From an uncultured Lachnospiraceae bacterium (GTDB lineage: Bacteria; Bacillota; Clostridia; Lachnospirales; Lachnospiraceae): a stretch of DNA of 64,000 bases. The stretch lies in contig CAJUEX010000002.1 in the NCBI GenBank assembly GCA_910585715.1, forward strand, positions 60,368 to 124,367. Reading direction: 5' to 3'. Below the pieces are notes generated by a model, which was not told the DNA's origin, made no database searches, and saw only the letters and a program-made list of their open reading frames with translations. The translations under genes were made by a program, and so were the position numbers. This document shows, piece after piece, positions 43,289 to 50,974 of the stretch. Each line of letters starts with the position of its first letter. Position 1 is the first letter of the stretch.

Positions 43289-44140
43289 TTATGCCTGCTT
43301 TTTTGTTACCGGTATCCATACCTCATATTGTGCATTTTGCGGGTCCGGGTTCAGATAAACTTCAATATCGGGAGCATTGGCATATTCGTATCCGGAAGTG
43401 GGAAGCCATTCCGTTACAATACGTTGCTCTAATTCCTGTATGGACTGATTTGTACCGGTACCGGGAAACACAGCCCAGGTGGATGCGGGTATGGTGTATT
43501 CTTCAAACCGCCCTTTTTCTTTTGTGCTTGCAACAGCAATAAAATATTTCCATTCTTCTTCATTGTTGCAGGCGCTTACACCTAAAAGCCCCGTTAAGGG
43601 CGTGTCCATCATTCCCGCCAGGGTCTGGATGGTTCCGTTGGCAGCAGCATCCTGCCACATTTTGGGTACAATCATAAAGTTTTTTTCAATATCTCCCTGT
43701 AACGGTGCAGATATGCCGACAATACGGAAAGCTTCTTTTGTTTCAATTCTATAATTCATTTCAACGGCTCCTTTTACAGTAATTTTAAATGTAATGGGGG
43801 GAAAAGATTTTACGGATATGCCTTCATTCTTTACAGAGGAAGGGGCAATGCCATGAACGCTCTGAAATGCTCTGTTAAATGCAGTTGGGGAATGATAACC
43901 GTATTTTTCTGCAATATCAATTACTTTGGCGTCTCCTCCCTGTAAATCTACTGCTGCTAAGGACATCTTTCTTCTCCGGATATATTCTGATAAGGTCATG
44001 CCTGCCATATAAGTAAACATTCTTTGAAAATGATAGGCAGAGCAGCAGGCAATCCGCCCAAGCTGTTCATAGCTGATTTCGTCCGTCAGATGCTCCTCAA
44101 TGTAATTTGTGCTTTGGTTTAATCGCTCAATCCATTCCAT
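43289..44140 (-). CDS. AraC family regulator with GyrI-like effector domain
   Basis: 283 residues. Two helix-turn-helix motifs at the N-terminus (YEQLGRIACCSAYHFQRMFTYMAGMTLSEYIRRRKMSLAAVDL and VIDIAEKYGYHSPTAFNRAFQSVHG), then a GyrI-like/SOUL-type small-molecule binding domain (YRIETKEAFRIVGISAPLQG...PDIEVYLNPDPQNAQYEVWIPV). It probably senses a xenobiotic and controls the two oxidoreductase genes downstream in the same direction. Confidence 0.9.
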   Translation of the reverse strand: MEWIERLNQSTNYIEEHLTDEISYEQLGRIACCSAYHFQRMFTYMAGMTLSEYIRRRKMSLAAVDLQGGDAKVIDIAEKYGYHSPTAFNRAFQSVHGIAPSSVKNEGISVKSFPPITFKITVKGAVEMNYRIETKEAFRIVGISAPLQGDIEKNFMIVPKMWQDAAANGTIQTLAGMMDTPLTGLLGVSACNNEEEWKYFIAVASTKEKGRFEEYTIPASTWAVFPGTGTNQSIQELEQRIVTEWLPTSGYEYANAPDIEVYLNPDPQNAQYEVWIPVTKKQA

Positions 44141-44239
44141 ATAGTACCTCCTGATTTCAATGTAACGTTACCTTTCCCATTATATAATGTTCCCTGAAAT
44201 TTTCCTCTCAATATCTGCACAAAAAAGAGAGGTACTATA

Positions 44240-44989
44240 TCAATTATTTTCTTTGTTCTTTAAAGCTGTATATGGCGTTTGCGGCAATGTGTTCATAAGA
44301 ATCAAAGTATAAATAATAACAATCACAAGCCGGGAAGCGCTGAAAATAATTCGTCTTCCTCCTGTCAAACCTGTCTCGTTTGCAAAAACACTGACCGCAT
44401 TAAGGAGGGAATGAGTGATAATACAGGGAAGCAGGCTTCCGCTTCGGTAAAATATAGTTACAAACAAAAATCCGGCGGCAATTGCCCCAACTACCTGACA
44501 AAGATTTGCAATAAGTTCCATGCCGCTGCTATTTAGCAGATTCAGTAAATGTGCTAAGCCAAAAATAACGCTTGAAATAAAAATGGCAGTTTTTATGTTA
44601 TTCTTTGCAATAGCTTTAAAAAGAAAACCCCGGAAAATCACTTCTTCCAAAAATCCCACACAAAGCATATAACATATGTAGCAGACTGTATCTATGAAAG
44701 GAAAGTTAACGGTAATTCCATTCCAGAGATTGTGAGAAGCTAATAAAAGCAATGGAATATAATAAAGAAATCTGGAAGCAGGCACAGACGTTTTACAAAG
44801 CCCATATTGCTTAAACAGATTATTTTTCTTAATCCAAAATAATAAAATCAGAACGAGTAAAATACTAAAAATCAGACTAGCGGAGCATTCAATTCCGATT
44901 ATTTGGTTTAAGGGATTTGCCAGGGATTGGATAATGCTATAAATCACAATCCAAAGGATTGCAAAGGCTAATTCATTTTTTTCATACAA
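44240..44989 (-). CDS. CPBP family intramembrane glutamic endopeptidase
   Basis: 249 residues, about eight helices. CAAX-protease/bacteriocin-processing motifs: CVGFLEEVIFRGFLFKAI (EExxxR), VIFGLAHLLNLLNS (FxxxH) and IITHSLLNA (HxxxN/B). Substrate unknown. Its start overlaps the stop of the tetR gene upstream by eight bases, so the two are co-transcribed. Confidence 0.9.
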   Translation of the reverse strand: MYEKNELAFAILWIVIYSIIQSLANPLNQIIGIECSASLIFSILLVLILLFWIKKNNLFKQYGLCKTSVPASRFLYYIPLLLLASHNLWNGITVNFPFIDTVCYICYMLCVGFLEEVIFRGFLFKAIAKNNIKTAIFISSVIFGLAHLLNLLNSSGMELIANLCQVVGAIAAGFLFVTIFYRSGSLLPCIITHSLLNAVSVFANETGLTGGRRIIFSASRLVIVIIYTLILMNTLPQTPYTALKNKENN

Positions 44990-45569
44990 TTTTTTCTTTC
45001 TCCTTTTGTTCTTCCTGTACTGCCAGCAGGGCTCCCCGAAATGCCCGTTCCAAATGGGCAGCTACAAGTTCTTCGTCAAATTCTAAAGAATTGTTGGCAA
45101 AGATACTTGCGTAACCGTGGGCAAACATAGCAATGGTTAAAAATACTTCTTTCGTCTGCTTTATATCCAATCCCATTGCTTCCTGCATTGCTAAAATAAC
45201 AGGCTCCAGTTCTTTAGAATCTACCATTTCAAGCAGGTTGTTTTCTGCTGCAAAGCCTGATTGAAAAAGAAAACGAAACAAATGGAGCTCTTCGATTGCA
45301 AAGCGAATATAATTCAGCCCCATTCCAAGCAGCATTCCCTTCTGAGGTTCTTTGATATTCATTAAATATTCGGCATGGAACCGGTCTAATTTGGCATATA
45401 CTGCTTTTTTCATATCTTCAATTGTTGCAAAATGGTACATGACGGGCTGCGTGGAGCAGCCTAATTTTTCAGAAACAGTCCGGGCATTGACATTTTCTGC
45501 CCCAATGGTTCTTGTGACTTCAAATGCTGCGTCTATTATCATGTCTTTTGTTATTTTAGCTTTTGGCAT
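44982..45569 (-). CDS. TetR family transcriptional regulator
   Basis: 195 residues. N-terminal TetR helix-turn-helix ITKDMIIDAAFEVTRTIGAENVNARTVSEKLGCSTQPVMYHFATIEDMKKAVYAK, then a helical ligand domain. First gene of a two-gene operon with the CPBP protease; a 12-bp palindrome lies about 30 bases upstream of the start and is a likely operator. Confidence 0.92.
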   Translation of the reverse strand: MPKAKITKDMIIDAAFEVTRTIGAENVNARTVSEKLGCSTQPVMYHFATIEDMKKAVYAKLDRFHAEYLMNIKEPQKGMLLGMGLNYIRFAIEELHLFRFLFQSGFAAENNLLEMVDSKELEPVILAMQEAMGLDIKQTKEVFLTIAMFAHGYASIFANNSLEFDEELVAAHLERAFRGALLAVQEEQKEKEKIV

Positions 45570-45598
45570 TTTTACTCCCCCTCCCGTATTATAACGCG

Positions 45599-45610
45599 AG
45601 TTATATAACT
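45599..45610. promoter_or_regulatory. Candidate TetR operator palindrome
   Basis: AGTTATATAACT is a perfect 12-bp palindrome 30 bases before the tetR start, within a wider region with repeated AATTATAA-type sequence. Autoregulation is inferred. Confidence 0.5.
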
Positions 45611-45715
45611 TGAATTATAATGCGGGAAATGTGTTGTGTCAAGATGTTTTTTGTTATTATCAATTTTTCTTTTTTTTCGTCTTTTTTATTAAATTTTGTT
45701 TTAGTGCAATAGCTT

Positions 45716-45775
45716 AGTAACAGTCCAGGCAGCAGCTTTTGCGGGGAGCTGCTTTCTGAACTGTGAGAGTTTACT
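45716..45775. repeat. Degenerate hairpin related to the large elements (family D3)
   Basis: AGTAACAGTCCAGGCAGCAGCT pairs imperfectly with AGCTGCTTTCTGAACTGT...TTTACT. The outer GTAACAGT.CAG resembles the arms at 12917 and 37583. The gene-free interval 45611-45982 otherwise holds only AT-rich sequence and the hairpin at 45910. Confidence 0.5.
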
Positions 45776-45909
45776 TTGGTGTTATACTCCGTGTATATAG
45801 AAAAAGCTGATTATTGATTTACAAATTGTTAAATATTAAAAAAATTGGGAAAAAGGGATATTAAAGAGCAACAGAGGAAAACAAGAAGAAATTTGTATAT
45901 AATATTTTA

Positions 45910-45945
45910 GCCGGAGAAAAACCTGCCATGCAGGCTTTCTCCGGC
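45910..45945. terminator. Strong hairpin after the anti-sigma gene
   Basis: GCCGGAGAAA pairs with TTTCTCCGGC around an inner CCTGC/GCAGG stem. It lies 40 bases beyond the end of the minus-strand gene at 45983; the T-run is poor on both strands. Confidence 0.6.
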
Positions 45946-45982
45946 TCCAAATAATAGTTGTTATATATATTTGATAAAAGGA

Positions 45983-47200
45983 CTATTCATCCATAAGTAT
46001 AACTAAATAATCATTCCTAGAAGAATCTAAATAGGAATCGTATTCATGTTGGAACGTCATGAGGTAATCGTAAAGACCATCTTCCAAAATATATTGGAAG
46101 TAGAAGCAGTAACCGTCTTCTGTAAAAAATTTAATATCCAATAAGCCATCTGCAGCTTTATTGTCTTCTGTTTTTTCATATGCTACCAGACCTTTTGTAA
46201 TTCCTGAAGAAGGATACATATTTTGGAGGCGCTCTTTTGTCTGTTCATATACAGAGGTGTAAAGTGCTTCATTTATTTCGGCGTCTTCTCCGGGCTTACC
46301 ACAAAAGGTTTCTCCCTTAAATACTTGTACTAATGAAACCTGTCCGGTATTTTGTGACAGTTTTATAAGGTAATTAAAATCATCAGCTCCTTTAAATGTC
46401 ACTTCCCAGTCGGCATAATTGTCACTGACAGGTTGTTCACTTGCTACAAATTCGATAGTTTTATCCATTGCGGTAAAATCCAGGCCGTACATGGTTTCCA
46501 AATAGAAAGCAGCTTTTGCAGCAGCCTCTTCCTCGGATAAGTCCGTTGCATTTGGATAAGGGTCTGACAGGTATTTCTGCCAGGCTTCCTTGAGAGCCTT
46601 TGCTTCATCGGAATTTTGCACCACATAATCGGATTTATAATTATAATCAATGATTTCCAGCAATTCTTCGTCTGACAGCTCTTTTTCCGGTAAAAAGAGT
46701 TTTCTGTTGTAGGTCTCATAGACAAGAGAATCGATATTTTCGGAATCCTCCAGCTTATCCACTATCTGCAGCTTCCCTTCCGGAAAAACGCCTTCGTTTT
46801 CGTATTTATCCCGCAGCTCGGAATAACGTTTTTCTTCCTGCCGGGTCATTTCCCTGGAATAGGTGATTGCTTCGGTATCATGTTCTCTTGTAAAATTATG
46901 TTCATCGTTTGAGTTTGCGATTTCCTCAAATTCCTTGTCACTCATGGAAAGCATTCTTTGCTTCACATAGTCGATAATCTGCGCTGTTACCGGAACGGAA
47001 ACAAGGCATATGACAGTCAGTGCGCAGGCAGCAATGCCAAACTTAAAAAATGGCCGGCTGGAAACTTTTTTTGTGGTATGGCTAAAAGCTTCTTTTCCAA
47101 GGTCTTCTAATAAATCATTCATTTTTATTTCATAATTTTTACTTGTAGGACATTTGCTTTGTTTTGCAAGCCTTCGTATTTCTTTATCAAATTTATTCAT
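45983..47200 (-). CDS. Membrane-anchored putative anti-sigma factor
   Basis: 405 residues from ATG 47200. A short cytoplasmic N-terminus (about 60 residues), one membrane helix (FGIAACALTVICLVSVPVTA) and a large extracellular domain with two PepSY-like stretches (KAAFYLETMYGLDF..WEVTFKG..YLIKLSQNTGQVSLVQVF). The place directly after an ECF sigma gene, five bases from its stop, and the topology suggest it restrains that sigma factor. AAAGGGTG precedes ATG. Confidence 0.75.
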   Translation of the reverse strand: MNKFDKEIRRLAKQSKCPTSKNYEIKMNDLLEDLGKEAFSHTTKKVSSRPFFKFGIAACALTVICLVSVPVTAQIIDYVKQRMLSMSDKEFEEIANSNDEHNFTREHDTEAITYSREMTRQEEKRYSELRDKYENEGVFPEGKLQIVDKLEDSENIDSLVYETYNRKLFLPEKELSDEELLEIIDYNYKSDYVVQNSDEAKALKEAWQKYLSDPYPNATDLSEEEAAAKAAFYLETMYGLDFTAMDKTIEFVASEQPVSDNYADWEVTFKGADDFNYLIKLSQNTGQVSLVQVFKGETFCGKPGEDAEINEALYTSVYEQTKERLQNMYPSSGITKGLVAYEKTEDNKAADGLLDIKFFTEDGYCFYFQYILEDGLYDYLMTFQHEYDSYLDSSRNDYLVILMDE

Positions 47201-47205
47201 ACTTT

Positions 47206-47706
47206 TCACCCTTTCCAATGGTTGCCTTCCATAAGCTGCTTTAATTCTTCCCTTGCTCTGGAAAGCCTTGATTTTACAGTTCCCTCCCGTATTGCAAGAA
47301 TCTTTGCAATTTCCTTAACGGAAAATTCTTCAAAATAGTAAAGAATAAGCACCTCTCTAAAGGAATCGTCCAGCTGGCATACCAATTCCAATAAGTCAGA
47401 GGCAGTATCCTTTTTTCCTTCATTTTGTATAAATAAGGAAGAATCCTCTACCAGCTCAATCCGGCTTCTTTTTTTTAAATAAGATTTGGACTCATTTACC
47501 AGAATCTGAAATATCCAAGCCTTCATTTTTTTATGGTTCCTTAATTTTTCCAGGTGGCTGAAAGCCTTTAGTATAGTTTCACCCACAACATCCTCTGCAT
47601 CCTCCACGTTTAAAACGATGGAATAGGCAAGACGGAACATGGCTGTTTTATTGTTGCTGACAGTTTCTATAAAATAACTGTTCAAGCATTGTTCATTGCC
47701 CTTCAT
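47206..47706 (-). CDS. ECF-type RNA polymerase sigma factor
   Basis: 166 residues. Sigma region 2 (FRLAYSIVLNVEDAEDVVGETILKAFSHLEKLRNHKKMKAWIFQILVNESKSYLKK) and region 4 (DDSFREVLILYYFEEFSVKEIAKILAIREGTVKSRLSRAREELKQL) are intact. Probably released from the membrane protein encoded next in response to an envelope signal. AGGAGG lies upstream of the ATG. Confidence 0.93.
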   Translation of the reverse strand: MKGNEQCLNSYFIETVSNNKTAMFRLAYSIVLNVEDAEDVVGETILKAFSHLEKLRNHKKMKAWIFQILVNESKSYLKKRSRIELVEDSSLFIQNEGKKDTASDLLELVCQLDDSFREVLILYYFEEFSVKEIAKILAIREGTVKSRLSRAREELKQLMEGNHWKG

Positions 47707-47863
47707 GGGTTCCTCCTTTCCTTACCATGATGAGTATACTCATATATAAGACATTTTACATGACAGATTGGTTCCAAAAATTAAAAAGAATTATTGACAT
47801 ATACAGCCAGACTGTATATTAGAACTGTATAATAATATATTAAAATATACCGAAGGTGATTTC

Positions 47864-48076
47864 TTGAACAGAAATAAAAATCTACCATTGACAGAAACGG
47901 TTTATTATGTGCTTCTGGCTTTGACAGAGCCTGCCCACGGATATGCCATTATGCAAAAGGTGGAGGAATTAAGCGACGGACAGGTGAGGCTGGCGGCAGG
48001 AACAATGTATGAGGCTATTGAAAATCTTTTAAAAAAGAAGCTGATTACTTTGCGGGAAAGCGATAGAAGGATATGA
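47864..48076 (+). pseudogene. PadR family regulator, truncated
   Basis: 70 residues from a TTG behind GAAGGTGATTTC. The winged helix is good (LPLTETVYYVLLALTEPAHGYAIMQKVEELSDGQVRLAAGTMYEAIENLLKKKLITL), but it stops at ESDRRI where relatives continue with the wing end and a dimerisation helix. The next bases belong to a different decayed gene, so a deletion joined two genes. Confidence 0.8.
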
Positions 48077-48078
48077 AA

Positions 48079-48355
48079 TAAATCGGGATGCTTTTATTTA
48101 TGTTGCAGTAATGGGCATTAATCTGCTGTTCAGTTTTACCGCTTTTTTCGGTGAGGAATATGGCATTTGCCCATAAACTTGTTTTATTATAGTCCCGAAA
48201 CCGGTCTGCAAAGTATTTTGACACAGCTTGCTGCCCTCCCCGTCCGGTGTTATCTGGGACTGGCACTCTACCTTTATTAGCATTTGTGTTTATTTAATAG
48301 TGTATCTGCCGTTTCTTTTGACAAAGGAGTATCGGGAGGCTTTAGATACTCCGTA
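48079..48355 (+). pseudogene. Remnant of a membrane protein gene
   Basis: Short coding-like pieces in different frames: NRDAFIYVAVMGINLLFSFTAFFGEEYGICP followed by a stop, and VYLPFLLTKEYREALDTP at the end before a stop at about 48355. They read like a hydrophobic protein usually co-located with PadR regulators, broken by frameshifts. Parent family not identified. Confidence 0.5.
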
Positions 48356-48361
48356 AAAAAT

Positions 48362-48389
48362 CCCTCCAAACCCAAAAGGGTCTGGAGGG
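48362..48389 (-). terminator. Terminator of the XRE remnant
   Basis: CCCTCCAAACCC pairs with GGGTCTGGAGGG across a 4-nt loop; on the minus strand it is followed by ATTTTTTAC. Confidence 0.8.
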
Positions 48390-48397
48390 AACAATAA

Positions 48398-48762
48398 TTA
48401 TTTCTGTTTGTCTATTTTTTCTTTAATAAAAATCCTTAATTCATAAAACAGCATAAAAAATGTTGCAATTAAAAATCCAATCATCAAAATTTTCTGGGTA
48501 ATTGCAAAGTAAGCAATATAGAAGACAATTGCCACCAGATAAACAATTACCAGTATATGCCACTTTTTAGAGGCGCTGTCACCAATTAATTTCTTTTTTA
48601 CCACATTGTCTTCCTTAATAAGTTCATCAAGGCTCAAACCAAATTCATCGCTGATGGCAATCAGGTTTGAAATATCAGGAATGCCCTTGTCGTTTTCCGC
48701 AAGCTGTTCTTGTGAAAGACCTGCTTTTTTCGATAGTCTTTGATTTTTTCTCCTAAACTCAA
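48398..48762 (-). pseudogene. XRE-family regulator with membrane tail, frameshifted and missing its recognition helix
   Basis: A TTG start at 48762 with AAAGGAGG reads LSLGEKIKDYRKK, then a change of frame gives AGLSQEQLAEN joined directly to DKGIPDISNLIAISDEFGLSLDELIKED, followed by two membrane helices (ILVIVYLVAIVFYIAYFAI, ILMIGFLIATFFMLFYEL). The frameshift lies at a run of six A (minus strand; seven would restore the frame). The helix normally between AEN and NDKGIP (VSRQxVSKWE) is deleted. The 79 residues from 48637 down are still open. Confidence 0.8.
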
Positions 48763-48969
48763 ACTTTAAGTCCTCCTTTTATTTGATTTGTGGGCACATC
48801 ATAGCAATTTAACAAAATTAAGACAAGAAAAAGGGGGTTACATTGTGCTACTTAGCGTAGCGGTCAGTATTTTATCAGTATATAGCTATTGTTGCAAGAA
48901 TCAGGCAAATATTTTCATGGACTTTATAGACAAAATACATTATGCTAATACTAATAAAAAATGTAACGA

Positions 48970-49193
48970 TTCAGTCTGGCTTGGGCGGGCAGGCGATTTG
49001 GAAGGGGATGGAGACCGGCAGGGTATATGATAGTCTTTCAGGCCTTGGTAAAGACGCCGGTCCTTACGCACCGTACTTTGGTGCGTTAGTACCGCTGCGT
49101 TTTTGCAGAGCGAAAGCGTGCCAGAAAGACTATCATATACCCTGCCGGTCTCCATCCCCTTCCAAATCGCCTGCCCGCCCAAGCCAGACTGAA
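48970..49193. repeat. Large hairpin with shared core loop, 70-bp perfect arms (element A2)
   Basis: 48970-49039 and 49124-49193 are exact reverse complements over 70 bp. The 84-nt loop matches the loop at 4861-4948 through most of its length, including CCGTACTTTGGTGCGTTAGT, and in reverse the loops at 12974 and 22529. Within the loop CGCACC/GGTGCG and CTGC/GCAG can pair. It lies upstream of the flippase gene. The remaining bases 48763-48969 and 49194-49248 show no gene. Confidence 0.92.
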
Positions 49194-49248
49194 CCACTGC
49201 TAAAAAATCCGCCGGTCAAATCCGGATAAGATAAAAAGGAACCAGCCC

Positions 49249-50880
49249 ATGAACCAGAAAAGCAGAAAAAACAGTTTTGTCATACAGGCGGGGATTCTGG
49301 CTGCTGCCGGAATCATCAGCCGTATTATCGGTCTCTTATACAGAAGCCCGTTAGCTGCCATTATCGGAGACGAAGGAAACGGATATTACAGCTCTGCTTA
49401 TAATATTTACACCATTATCCTGTTAGTATCCTCTTACAGCATTCCTTCTGCCATTTCCAAAGTAATTTCTCAAAGACTTGCTTTAAAGGAATATAAAAAT
49501 GCACACCGGATTTTTCAGTGTGCTTTGATTTATGTATTTATCGTAGGCGGCGCCGCCAGCCTGTTTGCCTATTTCGGCGCTTCTCATTTAGTACAGAAAA
49601 ATGCGGTGGTTGTATTAAGAGTGTTTGCGCCTACCATTTTCTTTTCCGGCATATTGGGCGTGCTCAGGGGGTATTTTCAGGCTCATAAGTCCATGCTGCA
49701 GACTTCCGTTTCCCAGATTGCGGAGCAGATTTTAAATGCGGTCATCAGCCTGACGGCAGCCCATCTCCTTATAGGGCTTGTTGCCGGTCAGGACGATACT
49801 ACCAGGGCCGTTTACGGGGCTATGGGAAGCGCTCTTGGAACAGGGGCGGGGGTGTTGATTGCACTTTTATTTATGTACTGGGTTTATTCCATTAATAAAA
49901 AAACCATTTACAGGCAGATAAAAAGAGACCGGACAAGAGAACTTTTGTCTGCGGACCAGATTTTCAGGATTATTATATTTATGGTGACTCCTGTTATTTT
50001 GAGCACTTTTATTTATAATTCCAATACCTCCATCAATCAAAAGATTTTTGAGGAAATCTACGGAGCGGTAAAAAAGGTTTCCGAAAAAGAAATTGCCACT
50101 ATGTACGGCATTTTTGCAGGAAAGGCTGTGGTTCTGGCAAATATCCCCATAGCAATTGCCTCCGCCATGTCTGCCGCCATTATTCCCACCGTTTCCGGCA
50201 CCTATGCCAAGGGGGAAAAAAGGGAAACCAATAAGAAAATCGGGGAAGCCATTCATACTACCATGCTGATTTCCATTCCCGCTGCCGTAGGATTATTTTC
50301 ATTGGCTGAGCCGGTGGTTGCCCTGCTGTTTCCAAGGCCCAAGGAATCTATCGGGCTGGCAGCAGGCTTGTTGCAGGTGATGGCGGTTTCCATTATTTTT
50401 TACGGAGTATCCACCCTGACAAACGGTGTACTGCAGGGAATCGGAAAGGTGAATATGCCGGTAATCAATGCGGCGGCTGCCCTGGTGCTGCAGATTTTGG
50501 TTTTAGTGCCGTTGCTTTTATATACGGATTTAGGACTATATGCCATGGCAATTGCCATGATTGTGTATTCCTTTTTTATGTGTATTTTAAACGGCATTTC
50601 CATAAGAAAGTGTCTGGGCTATAAGCAAAAATACGTGAAGACCTTTCTGCTACCTTTTCTTGCCGCAGCCCTTATGGGCGCCGCAGCCCACTATATTTAT
50701 AAAGGACTGCATTACCTGATAAAAAGCAATATGATTTCCCTGTTTGGGGCAATTGGAATGGGGGCGGTCATTTATTTTGTGACGGCAATCAGGATTGGGG
50801 CTATTTCCGAGGAAGAGCTCAGGCGGTTTCCGAAGGGGGGCATGCTTGTGGGGATTGCTAAGAGGGTGCGGCTGTTGTAA
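49249..50880 (+). CDS. SpoVB/MurJ-like polysaccharide or lipid flippase (MOP family)
   Basis: 543 residues, about 14 helices. N-terminus with ILAAAGIISRIIGLLYRSPLAAIIGDEGNGYYSSAYNIYTIILLVSSYSIPSAISKVIS is typical of the SpoVB/RfbX group of the MOP superfamily, which moves undecaprenyl-linked envelope precursors across the membrane. Later LGVLRGYFQAHKSMLQTSVSQIAEQ is also diagnostic. It could be lipid II flippase MurJ-type or a sporulation paralogue; sequence alone does not decide. Confidence 0.87.
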   Translation: MNQKSRKNSFVIQAGILAAAGIISRIIGLLYRSPLAAIIGDEGNGYYSSAYNIYTIILLVSSYSIPSAISKVISQRLALKEYKNAHRIFQCALIYVFIVGGAASLFAYFGASHLVQKNAVVVLRVFAPTIFFSGILGVLRGYFQAHKSMLQTSVSQIAEQILNAVISLTAAHLLIGLVAGQDDTTRAVYGAMGSALGTGAGVLIALLFMYWVYSINKKTIYRQIKRDRTRELLSADQIFRIIIFMVTPVILSTFIYNSNTSINQKIFEEIYGAVKKVSEKEIATMYGIFAGKAVVLANIPIAIASAMSAAIIPTVSGTYAKGEKRETNKKIGEAIHTTMLISIPAAVGLFSLAEPVVALLFPRPKESIGLAAGLLQVMAVSIIFYGVSTLTNGVLQGIGKVNMPVINAAAALVLQILVLVPLLLYTDLGLYAMAIAMIVYSFFMCILNGISIRKCLGYKQKYVKTFLLPFLAAALMGAAAHYIYKGLHYLIKSNMISLFGAIGMGAVIYFVTAIRIGAISEEELRRFPKGGMLVGIAKRVRLL

Positions 50881-50974
50881 AGCGCTACTATACCATTGAC
50901 TGCTGGTAAAATTATGTAGGATGTAGGTATACTAATGTTTGAAAAACGGGATGATTTAAGCAGAAGGAGCCAGT

